Part shown: one piece after another, positions 21,324-29,834 of the stretch
Layout: the number at the start of each line of letters is the position of its first letter
How positions within the stretch are numbered: position 1 is the stretch's first letter
NCBI RefSeq assembly: GCF_002870125.1
Contig: NZ_PNEO01000001.1
Location: 186,001 to 250,000, forward strand
From: Burkholderia sp. WAC0059
Lineage (GTDB): Bacteria; Pseudomonadota; Gammaproteobacteria; Burkholderiales; Burkholderiaceae
Direction: 5' to 3'
Length of the DNA: 64,000 nucleotides
Notes under the pieces: generated by a model
The model's input: the letters and a program-made list of their open reading frames with translations, nothing else
Database searches by the model: none
Told to the model about the DNA's origin: nothing
Program-made: the position numbers and the translations under genes

Positions 21324-22976
21324 ATGAACGAGGATGTCCAGTCCGCAAACGGCCGGGCCGATGGCGGTCACGGGCCTCGCGGCGCCGAAGCCGACCAGCC
21401 GTTTTCCGATCCGCTCGCCTACGGCAACGGTCCCGACGATTCGGTCAGCGACACGTCCGAGAACGCGGCGATCACGCATCACGCCCTGCGCATCGGCGGC
21501 GAGACGATCGACTACACGGCGACGGCCGGGCATCTCGTCACCGTCGATTCGGAGAGCTCGCAGCCGAACGCGAAGATGTTCTACGTCGCGTTCACGAAGG
21601 ACGGCGCGCGCGCGTCGCTGCGGCCGGTCACGTTCTTCTACAACGGCGGGCCGGGCTCCTCGTCGGTGTTCGTGCTGCTCGGCTCGTTCGCGCCGAAGCG
21701 CATCCGCACCGCGATGCCGGGTTTCACCCCGCCCGCGCCCTATACGCTCGAGGACAATCCCGACAGCCTGCTCGACCGGAGCGACCTCGTGTTCGTCAAC
21801 CCGGTCGGCACGGGCTATTCGGCGGCGATCGCGCCGCATCGCAATCGCGACTTCTGGGGCGTCGATCAGGACGCGGATTCGCTCAAGCAGTTCGTCAAGC
21901 GCTACCTGAGCGCGAACGACCGCTGGAATTCGCCGAAATTTCTCTACGGCGAGTCGTACGGCACCGCGCGTAGCTGCGTGCTTGCGTACCGGTTGCACGA
22001 GGACGGCGTGGACCTGAACGGCCTCACGCTGCAATCGTCGATTCTGGACTACACGCAAAGCGGCAACCCCGTGGGCGCGCTGCCGAGCGCGGCGGCGGAC
22101 GCCTGGTATCATGGCCGCGTCGGCGTGACGCCGCGGCCCGCCGGCCTGCACGCGTTCGTCGAGACGGTCGCGCAGTTCTCGCGCACGCAGTACGCGGCCG
22201 CACTCGCGCAATTTCCCGATGCGCAAAGCCCGACCGTGACGGCCGCGCTCGCGCCGCTCGCGCAATACACGGGCATCGACGCGCAGACGCTCACTGCCTG
22301 GAAGCTCGACGTCGCCGCCTACGACAGCCGCGGCAACTCGCTGTTCCTCACGACGCTGCTGAAGGACAAGGGCGTGGCGCTCGGCGCCTACGACGGGCGC
22401 GTAACGGCCATTGACACGGGCATCGCGGGGCAGATCGATCCGAACGCCGGCGGCAACGACCCGACGATGACGGCCGTGAGCGGCGCCTACACGGTGATGT
22501 GGAACAGCTACCTGAACGAGGGGCTGAAGTTTCGCTCGACGTCGTCGTTCACCGACCTGAACGATCAGGCGTTCCAGAACTGGGATTTCGGCCATATCGA
22601 TCCGACCGGCGCGCAGAAGGGCGTCGATGCGCAGGGCAACGTGGTGCTTTACACGGCGGGCGACCTCGCCGCCGCGATGGCGCTCAATCCCGACCTGCGC
22701 GTGCTCTCGGCCAACGGCTATTACGACTTCGTGACGCCGTTCTACCAGACCATCGTCGACTTGCAGAAAATGCCGCTCGCGGACCAGAAGGTGCGCAACA
22801 ACCTGAGCGCGCGCTTCTATCCGTCGGGACACATGGTCTATCTCGACGCCGCCTCGCGCACGGCGCTCAAGCACGATCTCGCCGCGCTATACGACAAGGC
22901 GGTGGCGGATGGGCACGCGCTCGCGCGCATCCGCGCGCTGCAGCAGACGCGGGCGGCGCCTGCGCCGCGGCATTGA
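21324..22976 (+). CDS. Serine carboxypeptidase-like peptidase, family S10
   Basis: 550 residues from the ATG at 21324 (AGGGAGG 4 nt upstream; ATG at 21309 is an alternative). The alpha/beta-hydrolase fold shows TFFYNGGPGSSSVF (oxyanion/substrate loop), Ser211 in LYGESYGTARS, Asp468 in ANGYYDFVTPF and His503 in FYPSGHMVYL: the complete triad. S10 enzymes remove C-terminal residues at acid pH, so it is functionally complementary to the S53 endopeptidase before it; the pair may form an acid proteolysis unit. A signal peptide is not obvious in either, and the first 50 residues are hydrophilic. The 157-nt gap suggests either one transcript or closely spaced promoters. Confidence 0.9.
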   Translation: MNEDVQSANGRADGGHGPRGAEADQPFSDPLAYGNGPDDSVSDTSENAAITHHALRIGGETIDYTATAGHLVTVDSESSQPNAKMFYVAFTKDGARASLRPVTFFYNGGPGSSSVFVLLGSFAPKRIRTAMPGFTPPAPYTLEDNPDSLLDRSDLVFVNPVGTGYSAAIAPHRNRDFWGVDQDADSLKQFVKRYLSANDRWNSPKFLYGESYGTARSCVLAYRLHEDGVDLNGLTLQSSILDYTQSGNPVGALPSAAADAWYHGRVGVTPRPAGLHAFVETVAQFSRTQYAAALAQFPDAQSPTVTAALAPLAQYTGIDAQTLTAWKLDVAAYDSRGNSLFLTTLLKDKGVALGAYDGRVTAIDTGIAGQIDPNAGGNDPTMTAVSGAYTVMWNSYLNEGLKFRSTSSFTDLNDQAFQNWDFGHIDPTGAQKGVDAQGNVVLYTAGDLAAAMALNPDLRVLSANGYYDFVTPFYQTIVDLQKMPLADQKVRNNLSARFYPSGHMVYLDAASRTALKHDLAALYDKAVADGHALARIRALQQTRAAPAPRH

Positions 22977-23037
22977 CCGGAAAGCGGGAGACGGACCGGA
23001 GCGACGCGACGTGTTTAGCTACCGCCCGTCGTTGCCG

Positions 23038-23631
23038 TCATTGCCCGGCCCGGGCCGGCGATGCTCCGTCGCGCCAGTCCGCGGCGATCGCCGCGAGGCA
23101 GGCTTGGGCATCGCCGCGGACGATGCGGGCCGAGCACGCGATCATGAGATTCTTCGACAACCCGAAATCCTCGACGAGAAAACCGCGCGCGCAGATTCGG
23201 CCGCCGGCGTGCGGCGCGGACGGGACGCGTTCGAGCAGCGTGCCCGCATCGGTCGTGTAGGCCCAGAGCGCCTTGCCGAGCGCGGCCGCGTAGCCGATTT
23301 CGAACGCGGTGCCCGAGTCGGGCTCGCCGGGTCCGCGAAAGTCGTCGACGTTCGCCATGACGATGTCGGACGCGCGCAGCGCCTCCACGTTCGCGCGATA
23401 GATCCAGGCGGCCTTGCCCGGACCGTCGAGCGCATCGGGCACGGCCGCGTCGAGCGGATAGACGCCTTCGAATCCGGCCGCCTCGCACCATGCCTGCAAC
23501 TGGCGTCCGCGTGCGATCGCATCGGGCCGGAACACGTCGAAGCCGGCCAGATAGATGCGCGGGCGCGGGCCGCCGGGTCTTCCGCTGGGCCGTTCGCCGC
23601 GTCGTCCATTTTCGCCGTGTTTTGCCGTCAT
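23038..23631 (-). CDS. Nucleoside 2-deoxyribosyltransferase family protein
   Basis: 197 residues. After a basic Gly/Arg/Pro-rich leader, RIYLAGFDVF opens the fold, and DIVMANVDDFRG followed by EPDSGTAFEIGYAAALGK (residues about 90-120) is the family signature, with Glu111 in the position of the catalytic glutamate. VPSAPHAGGRI and the C-terminal helical part are also typical. Such proteins exchange bases between 2-deoxyribonucleosides or act as deoxyribohydrolases in nucleotide salvage and sanitation. It is transcribed opposite to its neighbours with a 490-nt gap upstream; no partner gene is seen. Confidence 0.88.
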   Translation of the reverse strand: MTAKHGENGRRGERPSGRPGGPRPRIYLAGFDVFRPDAIARGRQLQAWCEAAGFEGVYPLDAAVPDALDGPGKAAWIYRANVEALRASDIVMANVDDFRGPGEPDSGTAFEIGYAAALGKALWAYTTDAGTLLERVPSAPHAGGRICARGFLVEDFGLSKNLMIACSARIVRGDAQACLAAIAADWRDGASPARAGQ

Positions 23632-23720
23632 GGTTCCCGCTTTCCTTTTCGCCTTCCTTTCCGTTCCATTTCCGTTCTATTTCCCGCTTCCGCACCGTGC
23701 TGACGGACCGGTTACGTCGA

Positions 23721-23750
23721 TTGACAACGATCGCCGCAGCAAAGTAGTAT
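23721..23750 (+). promoter_or_regulatory. Candidate sigma-70 promoter upstream of the MFS gene
   Basis: TTGACA at 23721-23726 and TAGTAT at 23745-23750 with an 18-bp spacer, in a locally A/T-rich patch. It points towards the MFS gene at 24129 and would give a 5' leader of about 370 nt. The rest of 23632-24128 holds no credible gene: all three forward frames are open only because of base composition. Confidence 0.4.
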
Positions 23751-24128
23751 GCGCCCGTTTTATCCTTGCATTGATACCCGGCAGGTCCGGTATAGTCAGG
23801 GGGCCAGGCCGCTCGACGGCGGGCAGGCCCCGAATCCGGGCCGTCGTCATCCACGCGTCGCGTTCCCAGGCCCGGCTCCGTTTGCCGGCCGCACGGAACG
23901 CACGACAAAACGCACAAAACGTACGAAAGGGCCGGCGGCGAGATTTCCTCCGTCGCGCGTCCGGGTCGAAAGTCCGCAGCCTGGTTGCGCAACGTCGTCC
24001 CGGTCTGCTCCCGAATCGAACGCACGCGGCGCACCGCTTCGTGCCGCGCCGTCCATGCGCGTGAAGGACGGGATTGATCATCGACATCCGGTTGCCGGAG
24101 CAACCGCAGAACGAAACATGTGGAGACC

Positions 24129-25439
24129 ATGAATACGATCGCCAATAGCCAGGCTACCCGGGCCGACCTCCAGTCAATTGAAACGAAGGCCTATTCGAAG
24201 GCGACCCGTCGCCTCCTGCCCTTCCTTTTCCTCTGCTACGTCGCGGCCTATCTCGACCGCGTGAACGTCGGTTTCGCGAAGCTGCAGATGCTGGGTGACC
24301 TGCATTTCAGCGAGACGGTCTACGGCCTCGGCGCGGGCATCTTCTTCATCGGCTACTTTTTCTTCGAGGTGCCGAGCAACATCCTGATGCACCGCGTCGG
24401 TGCGCGCATCTGGATCACGCGGATCATGCTGACGTGGGCCGTCGTATCGGCCGCGTCGCTCTTCGTCAGAACGCCGACCATGTTCTACGTCGCGCGCTTT
24501 CTGCTCGGCGTCGCCGAGGCGGGCTTCTTCCCCGGCATCGTGCTCTACCTGAACTACTGGTTCCCGGCCGCGCGGCGCAGCCGCATGAACGCGCTCTTCA
24601 TGATCGGCATTCCGATCGCGGGCGTGCTGGGCGGACCGCTCTCGGGCTGGATCATCGCCTCGTTCAACGGCCTCGCCGGCTGGGCGAGCTGGCAGTGGCT
24701 CTTCGTCATCGAGGCGATTCCGTCGGCCGTGCTGGGCGTGATCACGCTGTTCTACCTGCCCAACAGCATTCGCGGCGCGAACTGGCTCACCGAGGCCGAA
24801 AAGGACGCGCTCGAGCGCAACATCGAGCAGGACGGCGCGGGCAAGACGCATGCGTCGATCGCCTCGGTCTTCTCGAACGGCCGCGTCTGGCTCATGTGCG
24901 TGATCTACTTCTGCTGCATGATGGGCCTCTACGGCATCAGCTTCTATCTGCCGACGCTCATCAAGGCGAGCGGGGTCCAGAGCGCGCTGAACGTCGGGCT
25001 GCTCACCGCGGTGCCGTACGCGTGCGCCGTCGTGAGCATGCTGGCCGTCGCGCGCAGCGCGGACCGCACCGGCGAGCGCCGCTGGCACTTCGCCATTGCC
25101 TCGGGCGCGGCGGCGCTGGGCCTCTACTTCAGCACCGTGTTCGGCGCGAACGTGCCGCTCGCGATGGTGGCGCTCTCGGTCGGCACGGCCGGCATGCTGG
25201 CCACCATGCCGGTGTTCTGGACTTACCCGAGCGCGATCCTCGCGGGCGGCTCGGCCGCCGCCGCGATCGGCCTCATCAATTCCGTCGGCAATCTCGCGGG
25301 CTTCGTGAGCCCGTCGATCATCGGCTGGATGAAGGACGTGACCCAGAGCACCAACGCGGGCATGTATTTCGTGGCCGCGGCGATGGCGATCGGTGCCGTG
25401 CTGGCCCTGCTGCAGCCGAAGCGTCTCGTGAACGGTTAA
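24129..25439 (+). CDS. MFS transporter, anion:cation symporter (ACS) type
   Basis: 436 residues with 12 predicted membrane segments. The stretch YSKATRRLLPFLFLCYVAAYLDRVNVGFA followed by GIFFIGYFFFEVPSNILMHRVGAR is the ACS-family hallmark (phthalate, tartrate, 4-hydroxyphenylacetate and hexuronate carriers). GVAEAGFFPGIVLYLNYWFP and TYPSAILAGGSAAAAIGLINSVGNLAGF are also typical. It would import an organic anion with protons; the substrate cannot be told and no catabolic gene adjoins. ATG 24129 is used; GTG 24120 in the same frame is possible. A strong terminator follows at 25467. Confidence 0.9.
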   Translation: MNTIANSQATRADLQSIETKAYSKATRRLLPFLFLCYVAAYLDRVNVGFAKLQMLGDLHFSETVYGLGAGIFFIGYFFFEVPSNILMHRVGARIWITRIMLTWAVVSAASLFVRTPTMFYVARFLLGVAEAGFFPGIVLYLNYWFPAARRSRMNALFMIGIPIAGVLGGPLSGWIIASFNGLAGWASWQWLFVIEAIPSAVLGVITLFYLPNSIRGANWLTEAEKDALERNIEQDGAGKTHASIASVFSNGRVWLMCVIYFCCMMGLYGISFYLPTLIKASGVQSALNVGLLTAVPYACAVVSMLAVARSADRTGERRWHFAIASGAAALGLYFSTVFGANVPLAMVALSVGTAGMLATMPVFWTYPSAILAGGSAAAAIGLINSVGNLAGFVSPSIIGWMKDVTQSTNAGMYFVAAAMAIGAVLALLQPKRLVNG

Positions 25440-25466
25440 GCGGCGCGCGAAGCGAGCGAGCATGAA

Positions 25467-25504
25467 AAAGAGCCGGCCGCCCCGCGAGGGGCGGCCGGCT
25501 CTTT
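25467..25504. terminator. Rho-independent terminator, bidirectional
   Basis: A perfect inverted repeat with 17-bp arms (AAAGAGCCGGCCGCCCC, loop GCGA, and its complement) followed by CTTTCGTTTC, and preceded by an A-run so it also works on the other strand. It separates the MFS gene (rightward) from the small membrane protein gene (leftward), as a shared terminator for convergent transcripts. Confidence 0.9.
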
Positions 25505-25550
25505 CGTTTCGGGGCCTGCCGTGAAGGCCCGCTTTTCCCGTCTCTCGGAA

Positions 25551-25856
25551 TCAGTCCCGCTCGCGGCGCACCTTGCCGAAATGCAGCGCGAGATGCAGGC
25601 CGATCGCTGCGGCGCCCGCGAGCACGGCGATCCAGTCCGCGTTGAGTCCGATCGTCACCGGATGGTGCGCGAGCAGCGCGAGCCCCACGACGAGATTGCC
25701 GAAGCCCCACACGAAGTTGACGAGCGGCGACGAATCGCCGACGCCGCGCGGCTTCGCGAACGGCGTGGGGAACGGCTGGCCCTGCAGCCCGCTGGCGAGG
25801 TGCGGAAGGCAGTTGCACAGCAACATGCCCGAGAAGATCAATCCGATGTAGTGCAT
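25551..25856 (-). CDS. Small conserved-looking integral membrane protein, 101 aa
   Basis: A 101-residue protein with three likely membrane segments: the N-terminal HYIGLIFSGMLLCNCLPHL, then FVWGFGNLVVGLALLA and WIAVLAGAAAIGLHLALHF, ending in a basic KVRRERD tail. A central polar loop has PFPTPFAKPRGVGDSSPLVN. No enzyme motif is visible and I do not recognise a family with a known function. The gene lies 3 nt after the AbrB-type membrane protein gene, so it is the second gene of that operon and probably controlled by the same TetR regulator. It ends before the shared terminator at 25467. Confidence 0.75.
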   Translation of the reverse strand: MHYIGLIFSGMLLCNCLPHLASGLQGQPFPTPFAKPRGVGDSSPLVNFVWGFGNLVVGLALLAHHPVTIGLNADWIAVLAGAAAIGLHLALHFGKVRRERD

Positions 25857-25859
25857 GAG

Positions 25860-27008
25860 TCAGTCACCTGGAGTGGAGGAAGCGTGGGGCGAGTCCGCGC
25901 GGGCCGCGGCGCCCGACTTTTCGCGGCGCATGGCGTGGCGGGCCAGAAAGCGCGAGACGGCCGGCCCGATCAGCAGCACGGCGATGAGCCGCACCATCTG
26001 CATGGCCATGACGAACGGCACGTCGACGTGCGTGGACGCCGCGATGATCGCGACCGAATCCGCGCCGCCGGGGCTCGTGGCGAGATAGGCCGTGAGCGGG
26101 TCGACGCCAGCCGCCACGACGAGCAGCGCGGCGAGCGCGCAGCACGCGAGGATCAGCCCGGTCGTGCAGGCGACGATGCGCGGCAGGGCGCGGGCCGCAT
26201 GGAGCAGCAGCGCGCGCGTGAAGCTCAGGCCGATGCGCCAGCCGATCAGCGCGTAGGCGACGGCGAGCAGCCAGCGCGGCAACTCGAGCGTAAGCCAGCC
26301 GTGATGCTCGAGCACGAGGCCGGCGACGAGCGGCACGAAGAGCGGGCCGACGCTCACGCGCAGCAGCCGGCCGACGAACGCGCCGCCGAATGCGAGCACG
26401 AGCGTGAGCGCGAACGGCAGCGCCGGCACGGCCGCGAACCAGGGTGCCTGCTGGAGCGCGTGGTGTCCGTCCGCGCCGACGAAACGCGCGACGACCGACG
26501 CGATGGCCGCGACCATCAGCACGCGCAGATACTGCATGACGGCGACCATGCGCGCGTCCGCCCCGTACGACTCGGCCAGCAGCGTCATGATGGTGGCGGC
26601 GCCCGGGCTCATGCCCCAGAGCGCGGTCGTGCCGGGCAGGACGCGCAGCCGCGTGAGCAGCCAGCCGAGCAGGCTGCTCAGGGCGATGACCGACACCACG
26701 CCCACGGCGAACAGCACCGCGTGGCTGCCGATCTGGCCGGCGATGCCGACGGGCAGCATCTTCGCGATCAGGCAGCCGATGACGCCCTGCACGGGGAGGG
26801 ACGTCCAGCGCGGCAGGCCGAGCCGGGCGCCGCTCGCGCTGACCGCGACGCCGGCCAGCAGCGGACCGAGCAGCAGCGCGGCCGGCAGGCCGGCGAGGGT
26901 GAGCAGCGCCGTGAGCGCGGCGGAGAGCACGAGGAGCGCGAACCATTGCGTAGGCGTCGTTCGTGCGCCGAGCCAGCCGGGCGGTGGAGATGAGGCGGGC
27001 GACGTCAT
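25860..27008 (-). CDS. AbrB-family (AmoA-like) integral membrane protein
   Basis: 382 residues from the ATG at 27008; upstream in-frame codons to a TTG at 27077 have no ribosome site. The protein is a duplicated membrane unit of about ten segments with GLPAALLLGPLLAG and PVQGVIGCLIAKMLP in the first half and GMSPGAATIMTLLAESYGADARMVAVMQYLRVL in the middle, repeated as SPGGADSVAIIAASTHVDVPFVMAMQMVRLIAVLLIGP. This internal repeat and the PGG/PGA-x-x-S/T motifs define the AbrB/YdbT-type membrane family (named after ammonia monooxygenase or AbrB by automated annotation; not a DNA-binding AbrB). It probably transports a small molecule. It is divergent from a TetR gene. Confidence 0.85.
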   Translation of the reverse strand: MTSPASSPPPGWLGARTTPTQWFALLVLSAALTALLTLAGLPAALLLGPLLAGVAVSASGARLGLPRWTSLPVQGVIGCLIAKMLPVGIAGQIGSHAVLFAVGVVSVIALSSLLGWLLTRLRVLPGTTALWGMSPGAATIMTLLAESYGADARMVAVMQYLRVLMVAAIASVVARFVGADGHHALQQAPWFAAVPALPFALTLVLAFGGAFVGRLLRVSVGPLFVPLVAGLVLEHHGWLTLELPRWLLAVAYALIGWRIGLSFTRALLLHAARALPRIVACTTGLILACCALAALLVVAAGVDPLTAYLATSPGGADSVAIIAASTHVDVPFVMAMQMVRLIAVLLIGPAVSRFLARHAMRREKSGAAARADSPHASSTPGD

Positions 27009-27101
27009 GGCACGGTGCGCCGGGCGGCGGTTCGGGCCGGCGAGGGCAGGGAGCGGGGGCGCAAGAGAAAGGGACAAGCCATGCCGGACAGGGGATTGTG
27101 A

Positions 27102-27125
27102 AAATGAGAGGATATCCTCTCATTT
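27102..27125. promoter_or_regulatory. TetR operator 1, continuous palindrome
   Basis: A 24-bp perfect palindrome made of AAATGAGAGGAT and its reverse complement, in the gap between the leftward AbrB-type gene (start 27008) and the rightward TetR gene (start 27267). It shares the ATGAGAGGAT half-site with a second site at 27222-27249. It is nearer the AbrB-type gene and most likely represses it. Confidence 0.75.
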
Positions 27126-27221
27126 ATTGGATTGGAAAGTCAATCTCCGGAAGAGGTGGCATTTCATATCCATTTTAATGCCATCAAATGATGGAAGAGC
27201 GCCGGAACGGCACGTGTTAAT

Positions 27222-27249
27222 ATGAGAGGATAGATTCAATAATCCTCTC
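27222..27249. promoter_or_regulatory. TetR operator 2, split palindrome
   Basis: The half-site ATGAGAGGAT (27222-27231) and its complement ATCCTCTC (27242-27249) occur again, here with 10 extra bp between them. The site lies 18-45 nt before the TetR start codon, where binding would block its own promoter or translation initiation region. The 10-bp insertion keeps the half-sites on the same face of the helix. Confidence 0.65.
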
Positions 27250-27266
27250 GTAGCGAGTCTCCCGGG

Positions 27267-27917
27267 ATGACCGACAACGCTTTCGTTTCCTTGCTGCTCG
27301 AAGCGGCCCTACCCGCGCCGAAACGCGAACGCGGTCGCGTGCGCGTGGCGGCCATCATGCAGACCGCCGTCGACGTGTTCACGGAAAAGGGCTACGACGC
27401 CGCCACGATGACCGAGATCGCCGCGCGCTCGGGCACGGCGATCGGCTCGATGTACCGCTTCTTTCCGTCGAAGGAGGCGCTGGCCGACGCGCTGCTCGTG
27501 CGCTACGCGCAGCAGGTGGCGGGTGGGCTGGCGGAACTCGAGACGCAGGTGCCCGGCATGTCGGCCGACGCGCTGGCTGGCGCGCTCGTCGATTTCATCC
27601 TGGCGTTGAAGGCGCAGCGCAGCTTCGCCGTGTCGCTCGTCGATGCGCGCGGCGGCAGCGACGCGCGGCGCAGGCGTTTTCGCGAGTCGGTGCGCGGCGG
27701 CCTCGCGCGCGTCCTGCTCGCGATGAACGGCGGCCTCGCGCCCGCGAAGGCGCAGACGACGGCCGTCGTGCTGCTGCATCTGCTCAAGGGGGTGATGCTG
27801 ACCGAGGGCGAGGCGCCCGCGGCGCAGGCGCTGCTGCTCGGGGAGGTGCGCGAGCTGGTGCGGCTCTACCTCGCGTCCGTCCGGATGGCGTCAGGCGACA
27901 GGGCGCCCGGCGCGTGA
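27267..27917 (+). CDS. TetR/AcrR-family transcriptional regulator
   Basis: 216 residues. The DNA-binding domain spans about residues 25-75: RVAAIMQTAVDVFTEKGYDAATMTEIAARSGTAIGSMYRFFPSKEALADALL is a textbook TetR helix-turn-helix (FTEKGYDAATMTEIA, SMYRFFPSKEAL). The C-terminal all-helical part (LVDFILALKAQRSFAVSLVDA) is the variable ligand/dimer domain. Two copies of the ATGAGAGGAT inverted repeat before it argue for autoregulation and for control of the divergent membrane-protein operon, whose transport substrate is then a likely inducer. The ribosome site is weak. Confidence 0.92.
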   Translation: MTDNAFVSLLLEAALPAPKRERGRVRVAAIMQTAVDVFTEKGYDAATMTEIAARSGTAIGSMYRFFPSKEALADALLVRYAQQVAGGLAELETQVPGMSADALAGALVDFILALKAQRSFAVSLVDARGGSDARRRRFRESVRGGLARVLLAMNGGLAPAKAQTTAVVLLHLLKGVMLTEGEAPAAQALLLGEVRELVRLYLASVRMASGDRAPGA

Positions 27918-27987
27918 GGCGCGCCGGGGCTGCCCGCCGGAGCGGAGATCAGACGGTCCAGACGGGCAGACGGGAATCGCGGTGCGG

Positions 27988-29103
27988 TCAGTCGGCGTGC
28001 GGCGCCGTGCCGTCGAGCAACTGGACGAGGTACTTTTTCCAGACCTCGGGATGCGCGAGCGTCTGATGGCCGTACGAATGCGGACCTTCGGGCACTTCGA
28101 CGAAGCGGCCGTGCGGCACCCGCGGGACGAGGCGCTGCATGACGCCGAGGTCGGCCGCGTTGATCAGGTCGTCCTGGAAGTTGACCGCGAAGAGCGGCGC
28201 GCGAATCCGGCCGAGCTGCGGCCCCGGATCGTAGTCCCACGACGATTCGAACCAGTACAGCACGTCGTTGGCGTCGTCCTTGCCGCCGGCCGCGACGAGC
28301 GTGTCGTAGAGCGTCGTGGCCGACGCGCGGTCGGGCGCCGCGGTTTGCAGGCGCGCCGGATTGTTGGTGATGATCGTGAAGATCGGCCAGACGCGCGTCC
28401 ACTGGGTCGGCTCGGTCGCGTAGTCGCCGTTCTGCCAGCCCGGGTCGTTGCGGATCGCCCCGACCACCATCTGCCGCCACAGCCAGTTGCGGCCCGCGAG
28501 CGGAATCGGCTGGCTCGCGATCGGCATCAGCGCGTCGGCCATGTCCGGATAGCGTTCGCCCCACATCCACGTCTGCATGCCGCCCATCGAGGTGCCGAGC
28601 ACGAGCCGCAGGTGGTCGATCTTGAGGCCGTCCACGAGCAGTTCGTGGTTCGCCTCGACGACGTCCGTGTAGCCGTAATGGGGGAAGTGCATACGCAGCC
28701 CGTCGCTCGGCTTGGTCGAGCCGCCGCGGCCGAGGCCGTCGGGCATGACGACGAAGTAGCGCCGCGCATCGAGCGGCGCGCCCGGCGCGAACAGTTCGCG
28801 GCGCATGTCCGGCGCGAGGAACGCGGCGCCGGTGCCGGTCGTGCCGTGCAGCAGCAGCACGGCGTTGGTGGGTCGCCCCTGTGCGTCGCGATGCAGCGTG
28901 CCGAGCGTCGCGTAGTGGATGCGCACTTGCGGCAGCGTCGTGCCGTCCGAGAAGTGGAAGTCGTGGGCGATGAAGTCCGCCGTTTGCACGTGCAGTTCGG
29001 CATCGCCCGGAACGGCGGCCGGGTCGGCTTCGCCGGCGTGGGCGAAGGCGGGCAGGGCCGCGCAGCAGGCGGCCAGCAGCAGGGACAGCAGACGACTCGT
29101 CAC
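27988..29103 (-). CDS. Secreted alpha/beta hydrolase, homoserine acetyltransferase-like
   Basis: 371 residues from the GTG at 29103, chosen because GGAG lies 9 nt upstream and a Sec signal begins at once (SRLLSLLLAACCAALPAFAHA, cleavage likely after Ala23). The fold has AVLLLHGTTGTG near 81-92, nucleophile Ser172 in LVLGTSMGGMQTWMWGERYP, an acid in VNFQDDLINA and His in VPEGPHSYGHQ. The TSMGGMQ nucleophile elbow and spacing are those of the MetX-type family, but a periplasmic location argues against methionine synthesis; an esterase or acyltransferase on an exported substrate is more likely. It stands alone; 29104-29399 downstream of its promoter holds no gene. Confidence 0.85.
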   Translation of the reverse strand: MTSRLLSLLLAACCAALPAFAHAGEADPAAVPGDAELHVQTADFIAHDFHFSDGTTLPQVRIHYATLGTLHRDAQGRPTNAVLLLHGTTGTGAAFLAPDMRRELFAPGAPLDARRYFVVMPDGLGRGGSTKPSDGLRMHFPHYGYTDVVEANHELLVDGLKIDHLRLVLGTSMGGMQTWMWGERYPDMADALMPIASQPIPLAGRNWLWRQMVVGAIRNDPGWQNGDYATEPTQWTRVWPIFTIITNNPARLQTAAPDRASATTLYDTLVAAGGKDDANDVLYWFESSWDYDPGPQLGRIRAPLFAVNFQDDLINAADLGVMQRLVPRVPHGRFVEVPEGPHSYGHQTLAHPEVWKKYLVQLLDGTAPHAD

Positions 29104-29301
29104 GATAGGGGTCTCCGGTAAGGTGGCGGCGGGACGCGCTTCGATATCGGCGCGCATGGTCGCCGGGCATTGTGCCCGAGACCGCTGAACGGCGTACAGA
29201 GGGACGTGCGAACGTTTGCCGTTCGAAAGCAGGTGAAAGGAGAAGGGAGGGGAGGACGCTGCGAATTGCGCGAGATGGCCCGCGCGGACCGCCGGCGGCG
29301 A

Positions 29302-29322
29302 CGACGAACGACGAACGACGAA
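29302..29322. repeat. Short tandem repeat, three 7-bp units
   Basis: CGACGAA is repeated three times without interruption in the non-coding gap between the hydrolase and glcG genes. It is a minor simple repeat with no known role; copy number may vary between strains. Confidence 0.6.
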
Positions 29323-29363
29323 TGTCGATTCGTCGATCCGCGGCCGTCCGCAGGACGGGCGGG

Positions 29364-29383
29364 GCGAGCCCGAGCGGGCTCGC
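29364..29383 (-). terminator. Possible terminator hairpin after glcG
   Basis: GCGAGCCCG and its complement CGGGCTCGC flank a 2-nt centre, 17 nt past the glcG stop on the minus strand. The stem is strong but there is no T-run after it, so intrinsic termination is uncertain. Confidence 0.35.
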
Positions 29384-29399
29384 GTTCGCGACTGACGAC

Positions 29400-29807
29400 T
29401 TACTTGAGCGCTTCGGCGCCGGCCTTCGCGGTGGCCGCGTCCTGATCGGCGCGCACGCCCGAGACGCCGACGGCGCCCACCACCTGGCCGTCGACGATGA
29501 CCGGCACGCCGCCTTCGAGCGCGCCCGCCACCGGCGCGCTGAGGAACGCGTTGCGTCCGCCGTTGATCATTTCCTCGTACAGCCTCGATTCGCGGCGGCC
29601 GAGCGCGGCGGTACGGGCTTTCTCGATGGCGATCTGCACGCCGATCGGCGCGTTGCCGTCGAGGCGCAGCAGGTTGAGCAGGTGGCCGCCGTCGTCGGTC
29701 ACGGCGATCGTCACGGCCCACTGGTTGGCCTCGGCGTGGGCGCGGGCCGCCTCGATGATGCGGGTGGTTTCGGCTACGGTCAGTACGGGTTTGGTCTGCA
29801 AGGTCAT
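29400..29807 (-). CDS. glcG: GlcG/HbpS family protein of the glycolate operon
   Basis: 135 residues of the GlcG/HbpS (DUF336) family: VLTVAETTRIIEAARAHAEAN, WAVTIAVTDDGGHLLNLLRLDGNAPIG, IEKARTAALGRRES and GGVPVIVDGQVVGAVGVSGV are the family elements. HbpS proteins bind haem or cobalamin-type ligands; the role of GlcG in glycolate use is not settled. It is the last gene of the leftward glcD-E-F-G operon, 27 nt after glcF, and full-length. Confidence 0.9.
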   Translation of the reverse strand: MTLQTKPVLTVAETTRIIEAARAHAEANQWAVTIAVTDDGGHLLNLLRLDGNAPIGVQIAIEKARTAALGRRESRLYEEMINGGRNAFLSAPVAGALEGGVPVIVDGQVVGAVGVSGVRADQDAATAKAGAEALK

Positions 29808-29834
29808 GTCCTCGTTCGTTGTCGATGCGTCGGG

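Noticed and set aside
23749..24132. Several overlapping open frames in the gap before the MFS gene
   Set aside because: All are Arg/Pro/Ala-rich, overlap each other in every frame, and have no ribosome site or motif; treated as non-coding leader.
27009..27077. Longer N-terminus of the AbrB-type membrane protein from a TTG at 27077
   Set aside because: No ribosome site and it would run closer to operator 1; the ATG at 27008 gives a normal-length protein.
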